Source: Chloroflexi bacterium RBG_16_64_32
GTDB lineage: Bacteria; Chloroflexota; Dehalococcoidia; SM23-28-2; RBG-16-64-32
Assembly (NCBI GenBank): GCA_001795235.1
Contig: MGNZ01000079.1
Location: 3,283 to 14,792, forward strand
DNA length: 11,510 nt
Direction of reading: 5' to 3'
Shown here: piece after piece, positions 1-6,199 of the stretch
Numbering within the stretch: position 1 is the stretch's first letter
Layout of the letters: each line of letters opens with the position of its first letter
Notes under the pieces: generated by a model
Databases searched by the model: none
What the model saw: the letters and a program-made list of their open reading frames with translations, nothing else
What the model was told of the DNA's origin: nothing
Position numbers and translations under genes: made by a program

Positions 1-558
1 CCCAGGAGACGGGCCACCCGCTCCACGTCCCCTTGCGACAGGGCATGGCGGACGGAGCTGGAGCCAACCTTCTCGCCGTCCTCGACCAGGAGGGGCGCCA
101 CTTCCAGCCGGAAGCCTAAGGACTCACCGGTGCTGCGCAGGACGCTGACGGTACCCTCGCGGTTGCGGCCCAGGGCGAAGTCGGTCCCGACCACGAGGAG
201 CTTCATGTCCAACTCCTCGGTGAGGAGCGATAGGAAGTCGCGGGCCGAGAGCTGGGCCAGCTCCGAGGTGAAGGCGAGGACGGCCACGGCGTCGAGGCCC
301 GAGGGCCTGCAGGAGCTCGACGCGCTCCTCCACGGAGGTGAGATAGGTGACAGCGGTGCCGGGGTGGAGGACGGCGCGGGGATGGGGGTTAAAGGTGACG
401 GCTACACTGGCAAGCCCCTCGCGCTGGGCGCGCTCCAGGAGGAGCCCCACCAGGTGCTGGTGGCCCCGGTGGACGCCCTCGAAGACACCGATAGTGACGG
501 CGCTAGGATGGCCAGGGGCGATGCGGGAGAGCTCGCGGCGGGCCAGGGTAACGGTCAT
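1..558 (-). pseudogene. ribF: Bifunctional riboflavin kinase/FMN adenylyltransferase, 5' part, frameshifted and cut by the window edge
   Basis: RibF phosphorylates riboflavin to FMN and adenylates FMN to FAD in the cytoplasm. The first 87 codons give the N-terminal nucleotidyltransferase domain: TIGVFEGVHRGHQHL at about residues 22-36, with the GHxGH-like HRGH, and TFNPHP at 55-60. The usual Asp of the FDGVH motif is Glu27 here. At about 298-300 the frame breaks. Removing one base from the ccc run (ggg on the coding strand) restores the family sequence to the window edge, including DFALGRNREG and the typical SSSVRHALSQGDVERVARLL. The unmodified frame stops near 124 after 144 residues. The C-terminal riboflavin kinase domain would lie outside the window. 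The ATG at 558-556 overlaps the stop of the upstream decarboxylase fragment (ATGA), indicating translational coupling. It is either a real pseudogene or a single-base sequencing error; the intact flanking frames fit a recent or artefactual lesion. Family assignment is firm, gene status is not. Confidence 0.82.
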
Positions 559-923
559 GATCGGGCGGTCTCCACCAGAGCGCGGAGGTTAGCCTCCGGC
601 GTTTGTGGATCGATGGAGCAGTCAGGGGCCAGGAGGAAGCGCCGACCTTGGGTCTCTTCGATGGCGCGGCGGGCCTCGGCGGCGACGTCGGCGGGGGAGC
701 CGCCGCTGATGGTGGACTGGTGGGAGACGCCGCTCATGACGATCCGCCCTCCGGCGGAGGCGGCGACATCGGTCAGGGAGGGGTTGGTGGCGGAGTGGGC
801 AGCCCAGTGGAAGGCGCTGACGGGGTAGTCCAGGAGACGGAGGAGGTGGTTGTTATCGCGGCAGACGCGAAGGACGTTAAAGGGGGCGCCCTGGACGGCG
901 TTCAGGACGCGCAGGTCAAGATT
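555..923 (-). pseudogene. C-terminal remnant of a uroporphyrinogen-decarboxylase-family protein
   Basis: The open frame runs from just after a TGA (926-924) to the TGA at 557-555 and encodes about 122 residues. They resemble the last third of uroporphyrinogen decarboxylase (URO-D)-family proteins: GAPFNVLRVCRDNN, then DYPVSAFHWAAHS, GGRIVMSGVSHQ, and the C-terminal signature FLLAPDCSIDPQTPEANLRAL. Full family members are about 340-350 residues, so roughly two thirds, including the N-terminal part of the barrel, are missing. No continuation was found in the other minus-strand frames beyond 923. The only internal ATG (737-735) would give a 60-residue fragment with no complete fold. The family includes heme-pathway HemE and corrinoid-dependent methyltransferases, and the fragment cannot say which. 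The stop overlaps the ribF start. I read it as a truncated remnant; a rearranged or misassembled copy is possible. Confidence 0.75.
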
Positions 924-924
924 T

Positions 925-952
925 CAGATACGAACGGCCAGATACGAACGGC
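925..952. repeat. 14-bp perfect tandem duplication
   Basis: The unit CAGATACGAACGGC occurs twice back to back (925-938 and 939-952). It begins next to the TGA that ends the decarboxylase-like frame on its upstream side, so it marks the point where homology is lost. A short tandem duplication at such a junction fits a rearrangement or replication-slippage scar. The duplication is certain; its origin is inferred. Confidence 0.9.
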
Positions 953-1162
953 AGGGCAGGTAAGCGAAGCCGGCGCCAGCAGAAAGGAAAGCCCAAGGTT
1001 AAGTCCTTTGCTTTCCATGCGAGCCGCTGCTTCGATCCCGGTCGCCCGCTCCAGATGTGAGAGAAGGGTCGTCTAGATGGTCGTCGTCAGACGACTATCT
1101 GCTTGGGCTCGTAGGAGGCCCTTGGGCGAGAAGCGGCCAGGCCGGGCGGCCCTCTGCCCTTC
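953..1162. other. Intergenic stretch without a recognisable gene
   Basis: This lies between the truncated decarboxylase remnant and the stop of the downstream regulator of the kinase pair. A 38-codon minus-strand frame starting at 1018 crosses the tandem duplication and stops inside the decarboxylase region; it has no family look and no clear ribosome site. The only notable element is the hairpin at 1075-1100. The missing 5' part of the decarboxylase gene would be expected here but is not visible. Confidence 0.5.
1075..1100 (-). terminator. Hairpin downstream of the sensor kinase/regulator operon, possible terminator
   Basis: An 11-bp stem can form between 1075-1085 and 1090-1100 around the loop GTCA, with one G-T wobble; the inner six pairs are GTCGTC against GACGAC. 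It lies about 60 bases past the stop of the minus-strand response regulator, where a terminator would sit. There is no T-tract after it on the minus strand, so it is not a canonical intrinsic terminator. Confidence 0.3.
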
Positions 1163-1876
1163 CTAATCGACGACGCGAGGCTGCGAACTGATCCTGGCAA
1201 AACGGTAGCCGAGGCCGCGCTCCGTAAGTATGTATCGCGGGTTTCGTGCGTCGTCGCTCAGCTTCTCCCGCATCCGGGCGATGTGCACTTTAAGGAGTAG
1301 CACATCGTCACGGCTCTCAACTCCCCAAACCCGGGCCACGAGCACGTCGTGAGGCACGACGCGGCCCGCGTTGTTCACCAGGTGAGAGAGAAGCCGAGAC
1401 TCGATGGGTGTCAGCTTGATAGACTCCCCCCTCACCACAACCTTCGATTCCCCCAGGTCGATGGTCAGGTTCTCGTCCACCACGATGCGGGCAGAGTTCT
1501 CTACGCCTTGAAGTCGTGACCGTCGGAGGACGGCCTGCGTCCGGGCGAGCAGCTCCAGGGGGTCGAAGGGCTTGACGATGTAGTCATCGGCGCCTATATC
1601 CAGGCCCTTGAGTCGATCCGTGAGCTTCCCCCTGATGGTCAGCATGAGGATAGGCACGTCCGAACGTTGCCGCAGGCGGCGACAGACGTCGAGGCCGCTT
1701 ATTCCCGGCAGGCCCACGTCCAACACGACCAAGTCCGGCTGTTGCTCTTCGAAGAGCTTCAGGGCCGTTTCTCCATCACCGGCAGCAATAACCTCGCACT
1801 CTTGCCACCGAAGGTTGAAGGCAAGGGTTATCAGCTCCGCAACGTCGGGCTCGTCATCCACCACCAGAATTTTCAT
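1163..1876 (-). CDS. OmpR/PhoB-family response regulator paired with the upstream kinase
   Basis: A 237-residue cytoplasmic response regulator. It has an N-terminal receiver (about 1-115) and a C-terminal winged-helix DNA-binding domain (about 140-230, ending near LTERGLGYRF). The receiver keeps the full phosphorylation set: acidic pair Asp7-Asp8, phospho-acceptor Asp53 in VVLDVGLPG, Thr80, Tyr99 and Lys102 in the DDYIVKPF motif. The start is the ATG at 1876-1874, because MKILVVDDE is the standard receiver opening and AAGGAGG (1889-1883) sits six bases upstream. An in-frame ATG 14 codons earlier is disfavoured. The gene overlaps the kinase's 3' end by 23 bases, so the two are co-transcribed and are almost certainly cognate partners. 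Target genes are unknown. Confidence 0.93.
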   Translation of the reverse strand: MKILVVDDEPDVAELITLAFNLRWQECEVIAAGDGETALKLFEEQQPDLVVLDVGLPGISGLDVCRRLRQRSDVPILMLTIRGKLTDRLKGLDIGADDYIVKPFDPLELLARTQAVLRRSRLQGVENSARIVVDENLTIDLGESKVVVRGESIKLTPIESRLLSHLVNNAGRVVPHDVLVARVWGVESRDDVLLLKVHIARMREKLSDDARNPRYILTERGLGYRFARISSQPRVVD

Positions 1877-4253
1877 CGCTACCCTCCTTGGGAAGGGTGA
1901 AATGGAAGGTGCTGCCATGGCCCGGCCTGCTGGTAACCCAGATCTGCCCTCCGTGGAGCTCTACCACCGCCTTGGCAATGGCCAGGCCGAGGCCAGAGCC
2001 CGCCCGCTTCCCGGGCCCGCGGGGACGCGAGTAGAACCGCTCGAAGATATGCTGCTGCTCCGCTCGTCGGATGCCGGGCCCAGTATCGGTGATGCGTACC
2101 AGGTAGTCGCGCTCCTGCTCTTCGAGGACAGCCGTCACCTGGCCTTGCGCGGGCGTGAACTTGCAGGCGTTGGAAAGCAGGTTCGTGACCAATTGATCCA
2201 GCCGCTCCTTATCACCGAGAACCCAGCACGGGCATGAAGAGCATTCTACTGTAACGGTTAGGCGATTCTCCTCCGCCAGGGGTCTTACGGCGGCAACGCT
2301 ATCCTCCAGGACCGTCCTCAAGTCGCAGGGCTCCAGGTGGAGGGCGCCCTGCCCGCTCTGCAACCAAGCCAGATCTAGGACACCTTCCAATAGCGTTTGA
2401 AGCCGCTGGGTATTCCGCGATAGGCTGGCAACCAGGCTCTGCGCGTGCCCTCCCCGCTCTGACGTGGCGGATGTCAAAAGCCCCACCGCGGCGCGGATGG
2501 AGGTGACGGGGGTGAGCAGTTCGTGGGAGACGCCAGTCAGGAACTCATCCTTGAAGCGAGCAGCCGCGGTCAGCGCCTCGGCGTCCCTGGCCTCCGCCCA
2601 AAGATGGGCGTTCTCCACAACAATGGCCGCCTGGTTGGCCACGGCCTGAAGGAAGCGGATGTCTTCCTCAGTGAAGGCCATCTCATGGCGGAGATTGAGC
2701 AGGATCAGCGCCCCCAAGGTGGAATCGGTGGCCACGAGGGGAACACACACTGCGCTCGGCCGCGCGCCTAGCCGGCCGCGAGCTGCCATCAAGAGCTCTC
2801 GATTTTCGGGCGTCAAGTCGGCCACGTTGACGCCTATCGCATCAGCGCCGATGCAGAGGAGCGGCTCCCTTCGCTGAAAGACCTTGCCCACAATGCCCTC
2901 CCCTGGCCTCAACCGGACGCGTGAAAAGGGCTCCCACTGGTAGCCCACCACGGCCTTGGCACCAAGACAGTCCTCCTCAGCGTCATACAGAAAGAGGGCT
3001 GCTGCGTCAACCGCCTCAAAGGGGGCCACGGCACGGGCCAGGATCGTCTCCAGGAGCCTATCGAGATCCCTGGCTGCCTGAAAAGTGGTGGAGATATCCA
3101 AGAGGGTGGCCAGTTCTCTGGTGCGGTGCTGGACAGTGTGTTCCAGCTCCTCGTTCCAGCGCTCCATGCGCCGGTGCCACGTCCTAAGTTGGCCTCGCAT
3201 GTCGTCCAGACGGCGGGCGAGAACGCCTATCTCGTCCTGCCCCACCGCGGGCACAGGCGTCTCCAGATCGCCTGCAGCGATACGCTCGCTGGCCCAGATG
3301 AGCCTGCCCACGGGCCTGGTGACCGACCGCACCAATACCCAGGTCAGCAGCAGGATGACCAGCAGAGACAGTCCTCCAACCATCAGCGCCTGCCAGCGCA
3401 GGTTGTTGGCGGGTGCCAGCACGTCCTCCTCCGGCTCACGCAGGACAACGCCCCAGGGGATGCTCTCCGTGGGAGCGAATGCGAAAACGTCCTTGCGGCG
3501 TTCGCCCTTCTCATCGTGGCAGCTATGGCAAGTGGAGACGTCAGTTTCCTGGGTGGAGATGAGGTCGGCAAAGTGGGCAGAATGCTCGCTGGTGCGGGTA
3601 AGCGGCTCGTCTATGGATCTGCTGATCACTGTGCCACTTTCGTCCACGAGTTCGAGGTAGGCTCGCTCCCCCACACCTCGGGCGGGCAAGGAGATAGTCG
3701 AGCCCAGGTAGTCGGGGTCGATGAGGCCCACCAGATAACCGGTGACTGCGCCATCGGGTCCTGCGACCGGAACCGCCATGCAGACCCCAGAGCCGTCCTC
3801 AAAGGGCCAGGTGCCGTACACGGGGGACACGCTGCTGTCCGCTTGTGCCGATCGCGGGCAAGGGTAGTCGGCAAGGCTGGCCCCCAGGGCATCGGAGAAG
3901 GCCGCGTCGGTAGCCACCACACTCCCATGCTGGTCAAGGATCAGGATGTGCGAGAACTCCTCCTGTCCCTCCAGCAGGGAGGGCAGTTTGCTCCCGGCCT
4001 GTGCGGGGTCATATCCCTCTTTGCTCAGTTGCGCCGCCATCGCCTCCAGGCTGCTGCTGCGGTGAGACATAGACTCGTCGATGCGCTCCGCCACCAGTTG
4101 GGCGATGACCAGGCGCTGCTGGAGGAGGCGATCGGTCTGTTCATCCACGGAGCGCACTCCCAGGAAGGCCACCACAGAGATGACCACGGCTAGTATGCCC
4201 GCAGCGAAGACCGCCACCCTCCATCTTAGGCCGCTGGGCAAACCCAACCTCAT
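1854..4253 (-). CDS. Membrane sensor histidine kinase (Cache-like sensor with CxxCH heme motif, HAMP, GAF, HisKA, HATPase)
   Basis: A 799-residue histidine kinase. TM1 is about residues 11-33. An extracytoplasmic region of about 250 residues follows, with a double-Cache look (SHILILDQHGSVVATDAAF; SGTVISRSIDEPL; DVFAFAPTESIPWGVVL). TM2 is about 286-309. HAMP is about 309-362, followed by a short coiled segment, and GAF is about 380-550. The HisKA phospho-acceptor is His577 in SHELLTP. The ATPase domain has N-box Asn695 (NLLSNACKF), G1 DTGPG (723-727), F-box FERF and G2 GSGLGLA (752-758). The sensor contains CHSCH (242-246), the CxxCH signature for covalent heme c, on the predicted outer face. 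A second cysteine group, CSSCPC (671-676), lies on the cytoplasmic side before the N-box. The start is set at MRLGLP because it places TM1 at the usual distance; there is no good Shine-Dalgarno, and a longer frame reaching 4391 has an atypical N-terminus. The ligand is unknown; heme-based redox or gas sensing is inferred. Confidence 0.9.
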   Translation of the reverse strand: MRLGLPSGLRWRVAVFAAGILAVVISVVAFLGVRSVDEQTDRLLQQRLVIAQLVAERIDESMSHRSSSLEAMAAQLSKEGYDPAQAGSKLPSLLEGQEEFSHILILDQHGSVVATDAAFSDALGASLADYPCPRSAQADSSVSPVYGTWPFEDGSGVCMAVPVAGPDGAVTGYLVGLIDPDYLGSTISLPARGVGERAYLELVDESGTVISRSIDEPLTRTSEHSAHFADLISTQETDVSTCHSCHDEKGERRKDVFAFAPTESIPWGVVLREPEEDVLAPANNLRWQALMVGGLSLLVILLLTWVLVRSVTRPVGRLIWASERIAAGDLETPVPAVGQDEIGVLARRLDDMRGQLRTWHRRMERWNEELEHTVQHRTRELATLLDISTTFQAARDLDRLLETILARAVAPFEAVDAAALFLYDAEEDCLGAKAVVGYQWEPFSRVRLRPGEGIVGKVFQRREPLLCIGADAIGVNVADLTPENRELLMAARGRLGARPSAVCVPLVATDSTLGALILLNLRHEMAFTEEDIRFLQAVANQAAIVVENAHLWAEARDAEALTAAARFKDEFLTGVSHELLTPVTSIRAAVGLLTSATSERGGHAQSLVASLSRNTQRLQTLLEGVLDLAWLQSGQGALHLEPCDLRTVLEDSVAAVRPLAEENRLTVTVECSSCPCWVLGDKERLDQLVTNLLSNACKFTPAQGQVTAVLEEQERDYLVRITDTGPGIRRAEQQHIFERFYSRPRGPGKRAGSGLGLAIAKAVVELHGGQIWVTSRPGHGSTFHFTLPKEGSDENSGGG
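1883..1889 (-). promoter_or_regulatory. Strong ribosome binding site of the response regulator, inside the kinase gene
   Basis: On the minus strand AAGGAGG is followed by six bases and the ATG at 1876-1874. It fixes the regulator start and lies within the coding end of the histidine kinase. Confidence 0.85.
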
Positions 4254-4304
4254 GGCCGTTACTCGACACGCTCCAAGCGGGCCCTGAACCAAGTTGCGAT
4301 AGGT

Positions 4305-4340
4305 AACTTCCGTGTTAATTGTATCATTATTGTTATAAGG
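4305..4340 (-). promoter_or_regulatory. AT-rich patch, probable promoter of the kinase/regulator operon
   Basis: This patch is strikingly AT-rich in a GC-rich window and lies 50-90 bases upstream of the kinase start. On the minus strand TACAAT (4323-4318) matches five of six -10 consensus bases and would give a leader of about 55-60 bases. No convincing -35 is seen at 17 bases, so activator dependence is possible. The position is persuasive, the exact boxes are not. Confidence 0.4.
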
Positions 4341-4378
4341 GCCTTCCTCAGCCCGTGTTCCTTTGCCAGGGGGCGCTC

Positions 4379-4408
4379 GCCGGGAGGCCACCGCTGGCCG
4401 CCTCCGGC
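4379..4408 (-). terminator. GC-rich hairpin between the small membrane gene and the kinase gene
   Basis: The arms at 4379-4388 and 4400-4408 pair over nine bases with a single bulged base, around an 11-base loop. The site lies about 100 bases past the stop of the small membrane protein gene and before the AT-rich promoter-like patch. It could end the upstream transcript, but no T-tract follows. In DNA this GC-rich such a stem may be coincidental. Confidence 0.22.
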
Positions 4409-4509
4409 CGGTCGACGGACGTCTAACCTGTCCGGCGTCTGAGAAGGCAGCGAGGTGTCTCCGGCTGTGGGAGGACGTACCCGGGGGCCGAGGGGCTCAG
4501 TGCCAGTGC

Positions 4510-4812
4510 CTAGCGGCGCTTCCTGGCCTCTTCTTCGACCCCGCGCCACCGAATGGGTGCCACCGCTCGGACAGCGTTGCGCAGGCCCAGATAGGCCGCG
4601 AAGAGGAGGCCAACAAAAGGCAGGACCAGTACGTACAGTAGGCCCAGCAAGGGCCCGATCAGCAGCACCAGAACTCGCGACACCCGGTGGTAGGCCTCCC
4701 CCTCCCCTGGCGGCAGCGTTTCCCCGTCGGGGACGGCGACGAACTCCCAGGTCTTGTTCTTCCAGTAGATCCCCTCGGCCACGACTTCGCCAGGGTAGTA
4801 CTTGCGCCTCAT
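4510..4812 (-). CDS. Small membrane protein coupled to an atypical response regulator
   Basis: A 100-residue protein of a family I do not recognise. Residues 1-43 are polar with aromatic residues (KYYPGEVVAEGIYWKNKTWEF), residues 44-78 are strongly hydrophobic, and residues 79-100 are basic (ending EEEARKRR). The hydrophobic part is long enough for one long span or a tight hairpin of two short spans broken around Pro54 and Pro65. The ATG at 4812-4810 overlaps the regulator's TGA (4811-4809), so translation is probably coupled. That conserves stoichiometry and suggests a functional link, for example a membrane partner of the regulator. This link is inference. A competing 187-codon frame over the same DNA is rich in Arg, Gly and Pro and looks like a shadow. 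Confidence 0.7.
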   Translation of the reverse strand: MRRKYYPGEVVAEGIYWKNKTWEFVAVPDGETLPPGEGEAYHRVSRVLVLLIGPLLGLLYVLVLPFVGLLFAAYLGLRNAVRAVAPIRWRGVEEEARKRR

Positions 4813-5639
4813 TGCTGACCAACCCCCTGCCAGCTGAGAGCGCCCTCTTGCGGTCGCTTTTCAGTGGCTTTCAATTGGCCCTCATCGTCGCTGTCCCAGG
4901 CGCCTTGGGGTATCCGGGCCATGTCGCCTCCACTTCCATCGGTGTCGCCGTTGGCCAAACAGTAGCCGCCACCGTAGTGGGTGAGGATATGGCACGGGTG
5001 TCGGGGCTCGGCCTCGATCTTGCGGCGGAGGCGATAGATGTAGGTCTTCAGGTACTGCGGCTTGTCACGGTACTCCTCGCCCCAGATGCGGGCCAGCAGG
5101 GTCGTGTGGCTGACCACGTGGCCGGCGTTGCGGGCCAGCTCCTCCACGATGCGGTACTCCTTGGCCGTGAGGTCCAGGTTCCTGCCCCGCAGCCTCACCT
5201 GGCGCTGGGGGAAGTCGAACGTCAGGTCGCCCCAGCGGCAGCGGAGAAGGCCCGGCCGCTGGTTGCCCGGCATCGCCCTGGTGCGGCGCAGGCGGGCGTC
5301 GATACGGGCCATGAGGATGCGATAGCTGAAGGGCCTGGTGATGTAGTCGTCGGCCCCCGCCTCAAAGCCCTGCGCTACGTCTTCCTCACGGTCCTTGGTT
5401 GCCAGAAGGATCACATGGACGTCTGAGCCAGCGCGAAGGCGGCGGCATACCTCGAAGCCGTCGACGTCGGGCAGCGCTATGTCCACGACCGCCAGGTCCG
5501 GGTCTTCCGCCTCCGCTATCGCCAGAGCCTCCGTCCCGTTGCAGGCGGTGATCAGGTCGTAGCCCGGTCGATAGACGTGGAAGGCCTCACCTAGGATCTT
5601 TATGGACTCCTTCTCGTTATCGACCAGCAGTATCTTCAC
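4809..5639 (-). CDS. OmpR-family response regulator with a degenerate receiver and C-terminal tail
   Basis: A 276-residue regulator with a receiver (about 1-118), a winged-helix DNA-binding domain (about 132-230; LTAKEYRIVEELARNAGHVV and KTYIYRLRRKIE are typical) and an extra polar, acidic tail (231-276) rare in this family. The phospho-acceptor Asp53 (VVDIALPD) remains, but three other conserved positions are altered. The second acidic residue is Asn8 (DNE instead of DDE), the Thr/Ser is Ala80 with Thr81 next to it, and the invariant Lys is Arg102 (DDYITRPF). Phosphorylation may therefore be weak or unnecessary. The start is GTG (5639-5637), fixed by the MKILLVDNE opening; an AAGG sits about ten bases upstream. 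No kinase is directly attached; the downstream kinase already has its own regulator. It diverges from the hyp operon across a shared control region, making it a candidate regulator of that operon. Confidence 0.9.
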   Translation of the reverse strand: MKILLVDNEKESIKILGEAFHVYRPGYDLITACNGTEALAIAEAEDPDLAVVDIALPDVDGFEVCRRLRAGSDVHVILLATKDREEDVAQGFEAGADDYITRPFSYRILMARIDARLRRTRAMPGNQRPGLLRCRWGDLTFDFPQRQVRLRGRNLDLTAKEYRIVEELARNAGHVVSHTTLLARIWGEEYRDKPQYLKTYIYRLRRKIEAEPRHPCHILTHYGGGYCLANGDTDGSGGDMARIPQGAWDSDDEGQLKATEKRPQEGALSWQGVGQQ

Positions 5640-5674
5640 CGTTCGTCACCCTTGCCTGTTGTTGTTGTCTAGCC

Positions 5675-5781
5675 TCCTGCTACTTGTGATATCCTTCGTT
5701 GCGGCCCTAAGGAGTCGAGGACCTCCTAGTTATCACGCTAGCACGGCGAAGTAACAGCTGTGGTTTCCCCAAGTAGCAGGA
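5675..5781. promoter_or_regulatory. Divergent control region with a 12-bp inverted element pair
   Basis: TCCTGCTACTTG at 5675-5686 and its exact reverse complement CAAGTAGCAGGA at 5770-5781 flank an 83-bp interval. Read in the direction of each outward transcription unit, both copies are the same word. One faces the minus-strand regulator (its start is 36 bases beyond the copy) and one faces hypA. This is the layout expected for a protein binding both divergent promoters. A minus-strand GATATC lies just upstream of the first copy, so that copy could overlap a transcription start. The repeat is certain; its function is inferred. Confidence 0.55.
5707..5729. repeat. Imperfect inverted repeat inside the divergent control region
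   Basis: CTA-A-GGAG and CTCC-TAG can pair over seven bases with one bulged A, around an eight-base centre. It sits near the middle of the interval bounded by the 12-bp inverted elements. It could be an additional protein site or chance. Confidence 0.3.
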
Positions 5782-5953
5782 TTGTTAAGTTGTGCAGACT
5801 CTCTTCCCTTCGGTTCGGCCCTGCTCTCCAGCGGGGACAGGGTGGGCTGAAAGCGGAGGGGATGCGTCCGTCTTGTCAGACAGAGCGGCCCAACGGCAGC
5901 GGCCTGCTCCTCTGGCGAGGGGGGTTTGTGATAGAATTAACAAGGAGCGCCCT
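5782..5953 (+). other. Untranslated leader of the hyp operon with a hairpin
   Basis: These 172 bases precede the hypA GTG. A seven-pair stem with one G-T wobble forms at 5819-5836 (CCCTGCT against AGCGGGG, loop CTCC). A smaller GTCT/AGAC stem lies near 5870-5881. I could not match the leader to a known riboswitch class. An open frame runs through it into hypA but does not resemble HypA. Confidence 0.35.
5942..5947 (+). promoter_or_regulatory. Ribosome binding site of hypA
   Basis: AAGGAG lies six bases before the GTG at 5954. It supports the GTG start over upstream in-frame starts. Confidence 0.8.
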
Positions 5954-6190
5954 GTGCACGAGCTGGCAGCAGCCCAGGATGTCCTGAAGGTTGTGCTCGA
6001 GACGGCCCAGGCCCAGCGGGCGCGGCGGGTCACGGCTATCTCATTGAAGGTGGGACGCCTCTATGCTATCGACCAGATCGAGAGCCTTATCGCCGCCCTC
6101 GCCAGCGGCACCATAGCCGAAGGTGCGAGGCTGGAGATCGAGGCGGTGCCTGGCCCCGGGCTGGCGGTGGAGAGCCTGGAAGTAGAATAG
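5954..6190 (+). CDS. hypA: Short HypA nickel chaperone lacking the zinc-ribbon module
   Basis: HypA delivers nickel to the hydrogenase large subunit, usually with the GTPase HypB. The GTG start gives M-H-E-L, the conserved nickel-binding N-terminus (His2, Glu3), behind AAGGAG. The alpha/beta nickel domain follows: RRVTAISLKVGRL (24-36), then SGTIAEGARLEIE (51-63), a strong family match. Normal HypA is about 113-120 residues, with a zinc ribbon of two CxxC pairs inserted between the second strand and the last strand. Here EAVPG runs straight into PGLAVESLEVE, the usual final strand, giving only 78 residues and no cysteine at all. The module is thus missing as an in-frame excision around 6146-6163. 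The remaining fold could still be stable, but zinc binding and the linked metal-release function should be lost. It may be a genuine minimal variant, a recent deletion or an assembly error. The hypF ATG follows nine bases later. Confidence 0.85.
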   Translation: MHELAAAQDVLKVVLETAQAQRARRVTAISLKVGRLYAIDQIESLIAALASGTIAEGARLEIEAVPGPGLAVESLEVE

Positions 6191-6199
6191 AGGGAGGCC

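Noticed and set aside
3126..4193. A 355-codon plus-strand open frame opposite the kinase gene
   Set aside because: It lies entirely antisense to a gene with full domain support; long antisense frames are common in GC-rich DNA, and its product shows no family pattern.
4254..4391. Longer kinase start adding 46 residues
   Set aside because: The extra residues run through the AT-rich promoter-like patch and give an atypical polar N-terminus; MRLGLP places the first membrane span normally.
4259..4822. A 187-codon minus-strand frame from the small membrane gene to the kinase start
   Set aside because: Arg-, Gly- and Pro-rich product with no domain; the overlapping 100-codon frame has clear membrane character and coupling to the regulator.
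4455..5426. A 323-codon plus-strand open frame over the small membrane gene and the atypical regulator
   Set aside because: Antisense to two better supported genes joined by an ATGA overlap; no recognisable domain.
5932..5937. TAGAAT as a hypA -10 box
   Set aside because: A transcript starting seven bases later would begin inside the ribosome binding site; no -35 at the right distance.
5792..5953. Upstream extension of the hypA frame
   Set aside because: The extra residues are unlike HypA, whose family starts at M-H-E; AAGGAG correctly precedes the GTG.
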